A DNA stretch of 64,000 nucleotides from Thermasporomyces sp036564245 (GCA_036564245.1 DATCKU010000105.1:1-64000); one strand, 5' to 3'. Counted from the stretch's first letter, positions 44,298-53,476 are shown. The notes: a model not told the origin generated them from the letters alone. Translations and numbers: made by a program.

Positions 44298-44773
44298 TAC
44301 GCCTCGCCCCCCACCGAGACCGTCATGGATGTGCGACGCGCCGTTCGCCGATGTGGTTCCGCATGGGCGGTGAGACCGTACGACTCCAGGCGAGAGCGGG
44401 GGCCCGACTCCAGCAGGCGAGGAGCCGGGCCCCTACACGATCGCACGAGGCACCGCGAGGCCGCGAGCGGTTGCCTTCGTACGGACGCGGCGGGCCGGAG
44501 AGAACCGGCAAAGCTGCCCCGTCGACCCACCAACGAGCGACACCGCCGGTCGGTTACGGCCGACTCGCGTTCGTTGTGAGGAATCACCGGGCTCGCCACG
44601 CTCTGGCGCAGGACGCCAAGACCGCCGATGTCGGCAAGCCGGTACGAACCACGCGTGCGATCAGTCGTCGTCGTACCCACGAAGACCTCAGCAGCCGCCG
44701 GGGCCCGGCCGCCAACTAGACTCGGAACGGTTCAGACGCAATAGGCGCTTTCGCCGGTCCTCGAAGGATCATC
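44298..44773. other. 476-base divergent region upstream of guaA
   Basis: No convincing gene. It carries the promoters for the lipoprotein (leftward) and guaA (rightward). TAGACT at about 44715 could be a -10 for guaA. A hairpin lies at 44399-44433. Confidence 0.4.
44399..44433. other. 13-bp hairpin upstream of guaA
   Basis: GGGGCCCGACTCC (44399-44411) pairs with GGAGCCGGGCCCC (44421-44433) with one mismatch and a nine-base loop. It is about 340 bases before guaA and ends no known gene, so it may be part of an upstream RNA or chance. Confidence 0.3.
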
Positions 44774-46348
44774 GTGACCGACCACGATCTTGTTCTCGTC
44801 GTCGACTACGGCGCGCAGTACGCTCAGCTGATCGCCCGCAGGGTCCGCGAGGCCCGCGTCTACTCCGAGATCGTCCCGCACACCATGCCGGTCGAGACGA
44901 TGCTCGCCCGGCGTCCCAAGGCGATCATCCTGTCCGGCGGTCCGCAGTCGGTCTACGCACCGGGCGCGCCGCAGGTCGACCGGCGGTTGTTCGACGCCGG
45001 CGTACCGACCTTCGGCATCTGCTACGGCTTCATGGCGATGGCCCAGGCCTTGGGCGGTGACGTGCAGCTCACCGGGCGGTCGGAGTTCGGGCGTACCCCG
45101 GTCACGATCGAGGCGGACGCGCGCGGGGGCCAGCTGCTCCGCGACCTGCCGCAGCGCTTCAACGTCTGGATGTCCCACGGTGACGAGGTGGTGCAGGCGC
45201 CGCCGGGATTCGTCCTGACGGCGAGCTCGGCCGGCGCGCGGGTGGCGGCGTTCGAGGACGGCGACCGCCGGCTCGCGGGTGTCCAGTGGCATCCGGAGGT
45301 GCTCCACTCCGAGCATGGTCAGCAGGTGTTGGAGAAGTTCCTCTACGACTTCGCGGGGTGCCGGCCGACCTGGACGATGGTCAACATCGTCGAGGAGACG
45401 GTCGACGCGGTGCGTGCCCAGATCGGTGACAAGCGAGCGATCTGCGCGCTGTCCGGTGGCGTCGACTCGGCCGTGGCGGCTGCTCTGGTCCACCGTGCGA
45501 TCGGTGACCGGCTCACCTGTGTCTTCGTCGACGGCGGGCTGCTTCGGCAAGGCGAGGTCGAGCAGGTGGAGCGCGACTTCGTCGAGGCGACGGGGCTCAA
45601 GCTCAAGGTGATCGACGCCGCCGACCAGTTCCTCGACGCGCTGGCCGGGGTCACCGATCCGGAGCAGAAGCGCAAGATCGTCGGCCGGGAGTACATCCGG
45701 GCGTTCGAACGCGCTGCGCGAGAGGTGATGGCCGACGCGGGCTCGCACGGCGAGACGGTCGAGTTCCTCGTCCAGGGGACGCTGTATCCGGACGTCGTGG
45801 AGTCCGGCGGGGGCGAAGGCGCCGCCACCATCAAGTCGCATCACAACGTCGGAGGGCTGCCGGACGACCTGCAGTTCTCCCTGGTGGAGCCGCTGCGCGC
45901 GCTGTTCAAGGACGAGGTGCGCCAGGTCGGCGAACAGCTGGGGCTGCCGCCGAAGCTCGTGTGGCGGCATCCGTTCCCTGGCCCTGGTCTTGCGATCCGA
46001 GTCGTGGGCGAGGTGACGCGGGAGCGACTCGCCATCCTGCGCGCGGCGGACGCGATCGCACGCGAGGAGCTCACGGCCGCCGGGCTCGACCGTGAGATCT
46101 GGCAGTTCCCCGTCGTGCTGCTGGCCGACATCCGGTCGGTCGGCGTGCAGGGCGACCAGCGCACGTACGGTCATCCGATCGTGTTGCGCCCGGTGACGAG
46201 TGAGGACGCCATGACCGCCGACTGGGCTCGGTTGCCGCTCGATCTGCTCGAGCGCATCTCCACGCGCATCACGAACGAAGTACGCGAGGTCAACCGCGTC
46301 GTCCTTGACATCACCAGCAAGCCACCGGCGACCATCGAGTGGGAGTGA
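44774..46348 (+). CDS. guaA: GMP synthase (glutamine-hydrolysing)
   Basis: Converts XMP, glutamine and ATP to GMP. The class I glutaminase domain has nucleophile C83 (GICYGFM) with H173 and E175 (QWHPEV); the ATP-pyrophosphatase domain has the PP-loop SGGVDS at 227-232; the C-terminal dimerisation domain ends in the usual TIEWE. At 524 residues it is full length. GTG 44774 is the start, with AAGGA about seven bases upstream. It completes the guanine branch begun by guaB in this window. Confidence 0.97.
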   Translation: MTDHDLVLVVDYGAQYAQLIARRVREARVYSEIVPHTMPVETMLARRPKAIILSGGPQSVYAPGAPQVDRRLFDAGVPTFGICYGFMAMAQALGGDVQLTGRSEFGRTPVTIEADARGGQLLRDLPQRFNVWMSHGDEVVQAPPGFVLTASSAGARVAAFEDGDRRLAGVQWHPEVLHSEHGQQVLEKFLYDFAGCRPTWTMVNIVEETVDAVRAQIGDKRAICALSGGVDSAVAAALVHRAIGDRLTCVFVDGGLLRQGEVEQVERDFVEATGLKLKVIDAADQFLDALAGVTDPEQKRKIVGREYIRAFERAAREVMADAGSHGETVEFLVQGTLYPDVVESGGGEGAATIKSHHNVGGLPDDLQFSLVEPLRALFKDEVRQVGEQLGLPPKLVWRHPFPGPGLAIRVVGEVTRERLAILRAADAIAREELTAAGLDREIWQFPVVLLADIRSVGVQGDQRTYGHPIVLRPVTSEDAMTADWARLPLDLLERISTRITNEVREVNRVVLDITSKPPATIEWE

Positions 46349-46374
46349 CGTCCCTCGACGGCGCACCCTCGACG

Positions 46375-46470
46375 ATGACCAGGCGTGGCGAATGCTCGTC
46401 CACCACGGCAAGGCCCTTGACAATGACCAGGCGTGGCGAGTAGGCGCCCACCATGGCAGGGCTCGGCACC
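46375..46470. repeat. Two 48-bp tandem units
   Basis: ATGACCAGGCGTGGCGA occurs at 46375-46391 and again at 46423-46439; the following bases of each 48-base unit (CGTCCACCACGGCA versus CGCCCACCATGGCA) are also similar. They lie between guaA and the GST gene and contain no credible gene. Confidence 0.7.
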
Positions 46471-46521
46471 GGGCGAGGGTACCCGGCACCTCGTGTCCTC
46501 TGGCGTGAGACGGAGGCCTGA

Positions 46522-47472
46522 ATGGTTGAGACGAAGGCGCAGTTCGCCAAGGAGACCGGAAGCCGCGGCGACTTCGTACGCCAGAAGAACCGGTTCACCG
46601 ACCGCATCACGGCGGACGGCTCGTCGCCGTGGCCGGTCGAGCCGGGCAGGTACCGGCTCGTCTGGTCGCGCGCCTGTCCGTGGGCCCACCGGGCGGTCAT
46701 CGTGCGCAGGCTGCTCGGCCTCGAGGACGTGATCTCCCTCGCCACGGTCGACCCGATCCGCGACGAACGTGGTTGGCGGTTCACCCTCGATCCGGGTGGT
46801 CGGGACCCTGTGCTCGGCATCGAGTTCCTGAGCGAGGCCTACCACAAGACCGATCCTGCGTACGACGGTCGCGTGACCGTGCCGTGCCTCATCGACATTC
46901 CGAGCGGAAAGGTCGTGACGAACGACTTCCCGCAGATCACGTTGGACTTCTCCACGCAGTGGAAGGCGTTTCACCGACCTGACGCACCAGACCTGTATCC
47001 CGAGGCGCTACGCGACGAGATCGACGCCCTCGCGGCCGTGATCTACGAGGACGTCAACAACGGTGTCTACAAGTGCGGTTTCGCGACGTCGCAGGAGGCC
47101 TACGAAAGCGCCTTCGACGCGCTGTTCGCTCGCCTGGACTGGCTCGAGGAGCGCCTGAGCAGACAGCGCTACCTCGTCGGCCAGCAGCTCACCGAGGTCG
47201 ACATCCGGCTCTTCACGACCTTGGTGCGTTTCGATGCCGTCTACCACAACCACTTCCGGTGCAACCGCAACAAGCTCACCGAGTTCCCGGCGCTGTGGGC
47301 GTACGCGCGTGACCTCTACCAGACGCCCGGCATCGGGGACACCGTCGACTTCGACCAGATCAAGCGGCACTACTACCTCACGCACGACAAGCTCAACCCC
47401 ACCGGCATCCTGCCCAAGGGTCCGGACGTGTCAGGCTGGACGACGCCTCACGGTCGAGACGCCCTCGCGTGA
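46522..47472 (+). CDS. Xi-class glutathione S-transferase (glutathionyl-hydroquinone reductase-like)
   Basis: Protein of 316 residues in the YqjG/Xi-class GST family. C52 in the RACPWAHR motif is the catalytic Cys that reduces glutathionylated (in actinobacteria probably mycothiol-linked) quinones or related thioethers. The N-terminal thioredoxin-fold (about 45-145) and the helical domain (about 150-290, with RYLVGQQLTEVDIRLFTTL) are both complete. GGAGG lies six bases upstream of ATG 46522. Gene context gives no further clue to the substrate. Confidence 0.88.
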   Translation: MVETKAQFAKETGSRGDFVRQKNRFTDRITADGSSPWPVEPGRYRLVWSRACPWAHRAVIVRRLLGLEDVISLATVDPIRDERGWRFTLDPGGRDPVLGIEFLSEAYHKTDPAYDGRVTVPCLIDIPSGKVVTNDFPQITLDFSTQWKAFHRPDAPDLYPEALRDEIDALAAVIYEDVNNGVYKCGFATSQEAYESAFDALFARLDWLEERLSRQRYLVGQQLTEVDIRLFTTLVRFDAVYHNHFRCNRNKLTEFPALWAYARDLYQTPGIGDTVDFDQIKRHYYLTHDKLNPTGILPKGPDVSGWTTPHGRDALA

Positions 47473-47514
47473 GGTCTTCGGCACCGAATCCATCAGCAAG
47501 GTCGTCGAGGCGGC

Positions 47515-48318
47515 TCACGACGCTGCCCGCCAGCCGTCGTCACCGCGAACGAAGCGCGAGCGTGTGGCGTCGTCGAAGCGGCTCCCCGTCCACTGTCGCG
47601 TGGTGACGGTCACCTGCGTACGGTCGCCGTCGATGAGGTTGTATCCGTTGGGCTCGCCCTTGAGCCGGTCCGAGAACGCTGTGCCGGACTGTGCCACCAC
47701 GAGCCCTGCGACGACCCCGCTGTACGCCAGGTGAACGTGCCCGCCAAGCAGGAGGTCAGCACAGCTCCGGAGCCGCTGCAGGGCGTATGTCGACCTGCCC
47801 AACGGTCCGCGGCGCTGACCGGCCATGGTGAGCAGGAAGGGGTGGTGGGCGACGACGACGCGCAGGGTGTCGGGAGCGGTGTCGCGGAGCACGTTCTCGA
47901 CGGCGGCGATCTGCGACGCGTTGATCCGACCACGCGACCAGTCCAGGTGCATGCTCCACTGGCGGGCCGTGTTGACGCCGACGGCCACTACTCCGTCGAC
48001 GCTGAGCGGGGTGGCGGTCGTCGTGTCGGTCGTCGCGATGTGCCGCGTCCACGCCAGCCAGGGCCGCAGGAACCGTGACCAGATCCGCCATCCAGGCAGG
48101 TCGTGATTTCCCGGTACGACAAGCGCGGGCGCCGGCAACTGGTCGAGGAACTCCCGCGCGGCAAGGAACTCGCGGCTACGGGCACCTTGGGTGAGGTCAC
48201 CGCAGACCGCGACCATCGTGGGTCGAGCGTCACGCAGGTCGTCGAGCAGAGCCTCGGCGATCCGTGGTACCTCGCGTCCGAAGTGCAGATCGGAGATCTG
48301 CGCGATGCGCACGCTCAT
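47515..48318 (-). CDS. Calcineurin-like metallophosphoesterase
   Basis: Protein of 267 residues with the five metallophosphoesterase motifs: D10-L-H12, GDLTQ (D41), GNHD (N71, H72), the AHHPF histidine and GGHVH. Such enzymes hydrolyse phosphomono- or diesters with two metal ions. The start overlaps the stop of the lipid-kinase-like gene upstream (ATGA), so the two are coupled. The pairing may indicate phospholipid turnover, but cAMP or another diester is equally possible. Confidence 0.88.
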   Translation of the reverse strand: MSVRIAQISDLHFGREVPRIAEALLDDLRDARPTMVAVCGDLTQGARSREFLAAREFLDQLPAPALVVPGNHDLPGWRIWSRFLRPWLAWTRHIATTDTTTATPLSVDGVVAVGVNTARQWSMHLDWSRGRINASQIAAVENVLRDTAPDTLRVVVAHHPFLLTMAGQRRGPLGRSTYALQRLRSCADLLLGGHVHLAYSGVVAGLVVAQSGTAFSDRLKGEPNGYNLIDGDRTQVTVTTRQWTGSRFDDATRSRFVRGDDGWRAAS

Positions 48319-49223
48319 CGCGTCGCTGCCGGGCTCAGGACGGCGAGCGCCTTTGGTTCGATCTCGTATCGCAGCGGCATCTCCAGCTGGATGGCTTCCC
48401 CGTCGTTCATGACGCTCACCAATCCGAGCCCAGATGTGTGCACCTGTGCCTCAGCGCCGAAGTACGTACGAAGTCGGCGGTCCCGAAGCCACGAGCCGTC
48501 ACGAAGCTTGGTGGCGAGCATCACGAGGTCCCAACGCGACCGGTCGCGGATCACGTAGATGCCGAGCTGGCCGGAGTCCAGGCTTGCTCGCTTCGGAAAC
48601 GGCGCGGGCTCTGAGGAGAACGGATTGTTCGAGACCACGAGGGCGCGCGTGCGTACGACGTGTTCCCTGCCGTCCACGACGACATGCAGCCGGATGCGTG
48701 GGAAGCGGCGCAGGATCTCGACACCGCGGACCAGCATCTTGGCCATACGCCAGCCGGATCGGCCACGCGTGCGCTCGCGGAGTCGACCGAGGTGTGGGAG
48801 CAGGGCTATGGCAGACGCGCAGAGGAACGGCGTTCCGTTGACGCGCATGACGTCGATCGGGCGGACCTCACCGGCGAGCAGCGCGCCGAGTGCGGCCTCG
48901 GGGTCGGCCGGTAGGCCGAGATCGACGGCGAGGACGTTCATCGTTCCGAGCGGCAACACGCCGAGCGGTACGCCCTTGCCGATCAGCTGGGTGGCGACTG
49001 AGGTGATGGTGCCGTCGCCGCCGGCCGCGATCACCGCATCCGGTGCGTGGGCGATGAGGCTCTGCACGTCATCGCCCACGCGCTGCGGGTCGAATTGCAC
49101 CAGCACCGGGTCGATGCCGCGTCGGGTGAACATCTCGGTGAGCTGATGCTCCACCGCCCCGTTGGAGTCCGAGGCCGTCGCAGCACCAGAGCGCGGGTTG
49201 TAGACGACCGCAAGCGTGCGCAT
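48315..49223 (-). CDS. DagK/YegS-type lipid kinase
   Basis: Protein of 302 residues in the diacylglycerol kinase catalytic-domain family. GGDGT at 68-72 is the nucleotide-binding motif; YNPRSG near the N-terminus and LPLGTMNVLA are the other conserved blocks; the C-terminal beta-domain is complete. It probably phosphorylates diacylglycerol or a related lipid at the membrane. ATG 49223 is the first conserved start. It is coupled to the phosphoesterase gene. Confidence 0.9.
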   Translation of the reverse strand: MRTLAVVYNPRSGAATASDSNGAVEHQLTEMFTRRGIDPVLVQFDPQRVGDDVQSLIAHAPDAVIAAGGDGTITSVATQLIGKGVPLGVLPLGTMNVLAVDLGLPADPEAALGALLAGEVRPIDVMRVNGTPFLCASAIALLPHLGRLRERTRGRSGWRMAKMLVRGVEILRRFPRIRLHVVVDGREHVVRTRALVVSNNPFSSEPAPFPKRASLDSGQLGIYVIRDRSRWDLVMLATKLRDGSWLRDRRLRTYFGAEAQVHTSGLGLVSVMNDGEAIQLEMPLRYEIEPKALAVLSPAATR

Positions 49224-49261
49224 CCTTCGAGTCTAGGGGCGCTGTGACTCGAAAAGACGCT

Positions 49262-49294
49262 GTGCAGATTGGCAATTGTGCAGAAAAGTGCAGA
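49262..49294. repeat. Three GTGCAGA direct repeats
   Basis: GTGCAGA occurs at 49262-49268, 49278-49284 and 49288-49294, upstream of the lipid-kinase gene and downstream of the PspC-domain gene. It may be an activator site or chance. Confidence 0.35.
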
Positions 49295-49311
49295 CCAACC
49301 GAGGCCGCTGC

Positions 49312-49554
49312 TCAGAGCTCTTCTTCGGGCACGATGATCCAGGCTGCCAGGTAGATGACCAGTCCGAGGCCCCAGACGAGCGCGAGCACGACCATGCCAA
49401 GTCGTACGACGACCGGATCCAGCCCGACGTAACGGCCGATGCCACCGCAGACTCCAGCGATCATCCGGTCGTCTCTCGTGCGGACGAGCTTCTTGATGTT
49501 GCTGGGATCGCCTCCGCCTCGCCGGAGCGGTGTGGTGTCGTTCATGGATGTCAT
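49312..49554 (-). CDS. Small PspC-domain membrane protein
   Basis: Protein of 80 residues that is almost wholly a PspC domain: RDDRMIAGVCGGIGRYVGLDPVVVRL followed by one hydrophobic helix (about 55-75) and an acidic end (VPEEEL). PspC proteins take part in envelope-stress responses, often binding or sensing partners at the membrane. ATG 49554 is chosen, with GGAG eight bases before it. It lies directly downstream of two further genes of the same theme. Confidence 0.88.
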   Translation of the reverse strand: MTSMNDTTPLRRGGGDPSNIKKLVRTRDDRMIAGVCGGIGRYVGLDPVVVRLGMVVLALVWGLGLVIYLAAWIIVPEEEL

Positions 49555-49597
49555 GCCTCCTTCTCCAACACGTTGCATGTGCAGACTCCTGCTGCGG

Positions 49598-49804
49598 TCA
49601 TCGGCGCGGCCGGCGCATCGTCATGGCGATGCCCGCGGCTCCGGCCACGATGAAGACCAGGGGGAGCAGCCAGCCGAGGTCGTCAAGATTCAGCAGCGGG
49701 CTCTGAACCAGCAGCCAGGTCAGCGCGAGCGCGCAGCACAGGAGACCCAGGACCAGCGCCGCGGCGTTGCCTCTGGTGCGACCCTTGAGTTGTCTAGGAC
49801 CCAC
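49598..49804 (-). CDS. Two-helix small membrane protein
   Basis: Protein of 68 residues with a basic start (MGPRQLKGRTRGN), two hydrophobic helices (about 15-33 and 43-60) and a basic end (RRPRR). I recognise no family. GTG 49804 overlaps the stop of the PspC/LiaF gene by 11 bases, so it is expressed with it; it is probably an accessory of that envelope-stress unit. Confidence 0.6.
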   Translation of the reverse strand: MGPRQLKGRTRGNAAALVLGLLCCALALTWLLVQSPLLNLDDLGWLLPLVFIVAGAAGIAMTMRRPRR

Positions 49805-51272
49805 GGCGCACCTCCAGGGTGCCGACGCCGATGTTCACGTCAAGCGTGAGGTGTCCGCCACCTCGCCCGTCCTTGCCGTAGTCGGTGGTTCTTTCGTGGA
49901 CACCGAATCCGCCACGGGAGTCGCGCTGACGGTCGACCCATCTCGGCGCTCGCTCGGTCTCCGACTCGTTCTCCTCACGACCCTCGTGGACCTGGACGTC
50001 CCGGCTCTGCGAGCCGAGGAGCGCCATGTCTCCGACGCCTACGTTGCCAGTGACGGTGACGTCGACGTCTGGTGGGACGACGACCGTGACTTCGCCGACT
50101 CCGACGTCGACCTTCACGGACTGGTCGTCCTTGTCGGTGAACGGCACCTGCCTGAGGTCGAGCATGATGTCGGCGATGTTGTACTGGTAGCGGAGCTGGG
50201 AGAGCTCGGCGACCGAGGTGGGTCGAAGGCTCACGTCGGCGACGCTGTCCTTCCAGTGGTCCAGGGCGCTCACCGGGGCGAGGGCAAGCGCCAACAGGAT
50301 CCCGACCCCACTGAGCGCTGCCGTGCGGCCGCACCACGTACCGACGATGAGGCCGAGTCCGACCACGGCCAGTGGAGTAGCGACGTAGGCCCCGATCGGG
50401 ATGTGCGAGCCCGACGCGTCGACCGCGGCAAGGATGCCGACCGCGAGCAGGGCCGCTGCCATGGTGAGCGCGAAGAGCGGGAAGTTCCTGGACGGCTTGT
50501 CGCCTCCGGGCGTCGAGCCGGACATCCACTCGTCGTCGGTGTCCGGCGTCTCCGGTACGGACTCAAGACCGAGTGGATCTGGCTGGTCCCAGAACGACGG
50601 TGGAGCCGGTTCTCGGTTCCGCCACGAGCCCAGCTGTGCGGTTTCCTCCGTCGTCTCGGCATCGGTCTCGGCCGCAGGCGTGCCGGACGTGGCCTCGCCC
50701 GACGGAGCGGACTGGGCGGAATGCGGCTGCCCACTCGCGTTCTCGCTCGTGGGTGCAGCCGGCGTCGCTTCAGCCCCGCTGGGCGGTCCCTGCAGGTCGG
50801 ACCGTGGCGTCGCCCCTCCCGGTGGCGAGGCACCGTCGTCGGTGCTGCGGCGGACGAGGTAGAGGAAGCCGAGGATGCTGAACGTCAGAAGCGCCGGCAC
50901 CTGCCACGGCAGACCCCACATCGGAATGCTGATCACGATGATCGCGAGCACGACGATCGCGCCCATCACCACCGCGTTGTCCCGCGTCCCGTCGGAACGA
51001 CGACCGAGCTGCTGCTCGAGAATCGAGGCGTCCTCGCCTTCCTCCGGGATCAGGAGCCATGCGGCCCCGTAGAGCAGCAGGCCGACCCCGCCGAACACGG
51101 ACAAAACAACCAACAGGATGCGAAGCACCACCGGGTCGACGCGGAGCTCACGCCCGAGCCCGGAGCAGACGCCCGCGACGACCCGATCCTCACGGGCGCG
51201 GCGTAGACCGCGTAGCGCCGTGACGAGCGAGGGGCTCTGCTCGCTCTGCCGGGATCGGGAGGACTCGTCCAT
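49794..51272 (-). CDS. PspC-domain protein with LiaF-like C-terminal domain
   Basis: Protein of 492 residues. A PspC domain (about 20-75, VAGVCSGLGRELRVDPVV) leads to a membrane helix, a second helix (about 100-120), a long Pro/Ser/Thr/Glu-rich linker (about 130-240), further helices (about 245-320) and a C-terminal beta-domain (about 370-480, KVDVGVGEVTVVVPPDV, LDVNIGVGTLEVRRG) like that of LiaF and other cell-envelope response proteins. ATG 51272 has AAGG upstream. Divergent from a PspC-kinase gene, it probably shares that signalling system. Confidence 0.85.
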   Translation of the reverse strand: MDESSRSRQSEQSPSLVTALRGLRRAREDRVVAGVCSGLGRELRVDPVVLRILLVVLSVFGGVGLLLYGAAWLLIPEEGEDASILEQQLGRRSDGTRDNAVVMGAIVVLAIIVISIPMWGLPWQVPALLTFSILGFLYLVRRSTDDGASPPGGATPRSDLQGPPSGAEATPAAPTSENASGQPHSAQSAPSGEATSGTPAAETDAETTEETAQLGSWRNREPAPPSFWDQPDPLGLESVPETPDTDDEWMSGSTPGGDKPSRNFPLFALTMAAALLAVGILAAVDASGSHIPIGAYVATPLAVVGLGLIVGTWCGRTAALSGVGILLALALAPVSALDHWKDSVADVSLRPTSVAELSQLRYQYNIADIMLDLRQVPFTDKDDQSVKVDVGVGEVTVVVPPDVDVTVTGNVGVGDMALLGSQSRDVQVHEGREENESETERAPRWVDRQRDSRGGFGVHERTTDYGKDGRGGGHLTLDVNIGVGTLEVRRGS

Positions 51273-51430
51273 GCCTTGAAGCGTGCTCCTGGAGCGGACG
51301 TCTCGCCATCGGGGATCACCCTGGCGTGTACCCGGATGGGTTCCGGCCACGGTGGGGGAGCGTCCGGGTGGCTGGGGGGAGGTGTCCCGTGTGACTATCG
51401 AAGCGGCACACGTACACCGCCGCCACAGGC

Positions 51431-52804
51431 GTGCCGTGGGAGGAGACCATTCTCACCGATCCGCGGGCTGGGACCACGACCACAGACGCGTTCGATCCGA
51501 CGTCTGGCGCGCATGAGGCGCCAGGCGCCGTCCCGCGCTGCGTGCGCCGCACGGACGGCAAGATCCTGGGCGGCGTCGCTGGCGGGCTTGCCGATCACCT
51601 CTGTCTGCGACCCCTTCACGTCCGGCTGGCCTTCGTCGTGCTCACCATGGTGGGCGGCTTCGGCCTGCTGCTCTACGCGGCGCTGTGGGTCGTCCTTCCC
51701 CAGGGCGTCGCCGAGGAGAGCGAATCGGCACCCGGGCTCGCCGCCGCCACCCGCCAGGACCTGCGACGACCCCGACAGCGACCCGAACGGCGGGCAGACC
51801 CCGGGCAGATCGTGTCGATCGTCGCCCTGACCGTCGGGTTGATCGCGATCTACCCGATGGTCGGCGGCCTGCCCGCACACGTCTTCTGGCCCCTGATCCT
51901 GGGCGGTGCCGGCCTGGCGCTGCTGTGGCGGCAGGCCGACGACTCGCAGCGGGCCCGGTGGACGGCGTCCGCGCCTCCGCGTCGGAAGTGGCTGTGGCCG
52001 CTCGTGACCACCCGCGGGCGGGTCATGGTGCTTCGCACGATCGTCGGAGTGGCGTTCGTCGTCGCGGCCCTGTCGTGGGGACTTGCCACCGTCGGCGGTC
52101 TCAACGAGGTGCGGGCCGCGTTGCTCGCCATCCTGGGTGCCGGTCTGGGCATCGGCCTCATCATCTGGCCCTGGGTGTGGCGTCTGGTGCACGACCTGTC
52201 GGCGGAGCGGGCCGCGCGGATCCGGTCCGAGGAACGCGCCGACATGGCCGCTCACCTGCACGACTCGGTCCTGCAGACGCTCGCGTTGATCCAGAAGCAG
52301 GCACATGACCCACGGGCTGTCGTGCGTCTCGCGCGGGCGCAGGAGCGGGATCTGCGGCAGTGGTTGTACGGCCAGCAGGGCGACACCGACGCCACGTTGC
52401 GCAGTGAGCTGGGTCGCGCCGGCGCCGAGGTCGAGGACCAGCACGAGATCCCGGTCGAGGTGGTGGTCGTCGGCGACGCTCCCATGGATCCGACGCTCAC
52501 CGCGGTGGTACGCGCGGCAAGGGAGGCGATGGTCAACGCGGCGAAGCACTCCGGCGCGCCACGGATCGACGTCTATGCCGAGGTGTCAGAGGAGCGGGTC
52601 GAGGTCTTCGTACGCGACCGAGGGGCCGGCTTCGACCTCGACCAGATCGGCGACGATCGACTGGGACTACGGCACAGTGTGTGCGAACGCATGGAACGCC
52701 ACGGCGGCAAGGCCGACATCCGTACTTCGCCTGGTGAGGGGACGGAAGTGCGGCTGTACGTCGAACGCGCCGGGGCGAGAGAGCAGAGCCGTACGGAAGG
52801 ATGA
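51431..52804 (+). CDS. PspC-domain sensor histidine kinase
   Basis: Membrane sensor of 457 residues. A PspC domain (about 38-95, KILGGVAGGLADHLCLRPL) is fused to four or more helices (about 65-90, 128-168, 200-250), then the HisKA_3 box with H277 (AAHLHDSVLQTLALIQ) and an ATPase domain (REAMVNAAKHSG, DRGAGF). Sensor kinases of this type form a pair with the next gene and respond to cell-envelope stress. GTG 51431 is used, but no good ribosome site precedes it, so the start is uncertain. The stop is four bases from the regulator's start. Confidence 0.9.
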   Translation: MPWEETILTDPRAGTTTTDAFDPTSGAHEAPGAVPRCVRRTDGKILGGVAGGLADHLCLRPLHVRLAFVVLTMVGGFGLLLYAALWVVLPQGVAEESESAPGLAAATRQDLRRPRQRPERRADPGQIVSIVALTVGLIAIYPMVGGLPAHVFWPLILGGAGLALLWRQADDSQRARWTASAPPRRKWLWPLVTTRGRVMVLRTIVGVAFVVAALSWGLATVGGLNEVRAALLAILGAGLGIGLIIWPWVWRLVHDLSAERAARIRSEERADMAAHLHDSVLQTLALIQKQAHDPRAVVRLARAQERDLRQWLYGQQGDTDATLRSELGRAGAEVEDQHEIPVEVVVVGDAPMDPTLTAVVRAAREAMVNAAKHSGAPRIDVYAEVSEERVEVFVRDRGAGFDLDQIGDDRLGLRHSVCERMERHGGKADIRTSPGEGTEVRLYVERAGAREQSRTEG

Positions 52805-52807
52805 GCC

Positions 52808-53476
52808 GTGAACGACAGTCCGGGACCAGCTCGCCCAGGCCGCCCGAGGATCGTGCTGGTCGACGACCATGCAATGTTTCGTACCGGCGTACGCACCGAG
52901 ATCGGTGACGCCGCCGACATCGTGGGCGAGGCGGGCGATGTCGACGAGGCGGTCAAGGTGATCCTTGCGACCCGACCCGACGTGGTTCTGCTCGACGTCC
53001 ACCTGCCCGGCGGTGGGGGAGCCGAGGTGTGTCGGCAGGTGCTGGCGACCGCGCCGGAGGTGCGGTTCCTCGCGCTCAGCGTGTCGGACGCGCCAGAGGA
53101 CGTCATCGGTGTGATCCGCGCCGGCGCGCGGGGTTACGTCACGAAGACGATCACCGGCGACGAGCTCGTCGACGCGTTGCGCCGGATCTCCGAAGGCGAC
53201 GCCGTGTTCTCGCCGCGCCTTGCCGGGTTCGTGCTGGACGCCTTCGCCGGGGCGGTGGACCCGGGCAGCATCGACGAGGAGCTCGACCGTCTCACCCAAC
53301 GCGAACGCGAGGTGCTGCGGTTGATCGCCCGCGGCTATGCGTACAAGGAAGTGGCGAAGGAGCTCTTCATCTCGGTGAAGACCGTCGAGACGCATGTGTC
53401 GTCGGTGCTTCGCAAGCTGCAGCTGTCGAACCGCTACGAGCTCACGCGCTGGGCCACTGATCGCCGCCTGGTGTGA
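52808..53476 (+). CDS. NarL/LuxR-family response regulator
   Basis: Response regulator of 222 residues paired with the PspC-kinase. The receiver has D19-D20, D63 (LLDVHLP) and the Lys in VTKT; the C-terminal LuxR helix-turn-helix has LTQREREVLRLIARGYAYKEVAKELF and VKTVETHVSSVLRKL. GTG 52808 is preceded by GGAAGG. Likely targets are the divergent PspC genes. Confidence 0.93.
   Translation: MNDSPGPARPGRPRIVLVDDHAMFRTGVRTEIGDAADIVGEAGDVDEAVKVILATRPDVVLLDVHLPGGGGAEVCRQVLATAPEVRFLALSVSDAPEDVIGVIRAGARGYVTKTITGDELVDALRRISEGDAVFSPRLAGFVLDAFAGAVDPGSIDEELDRLTQREREVLRLIARGYAYKEVAKELFISVKTVETHVSSVLRKLQLSNRYELTRWATDRRLV

Noticed and set aside
44399..44433. Hairpin upstream of guaA as a riboswitch
   Set aside because: Too far from the start, with no recognisable purine-aptamer core; kept only as a low-confidence hairpin.
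44732..46489. 585-codon minus-strand frame
   Set aside because: Antisense to guaA; its only pattern is the 48-bp repeat read as peptide.
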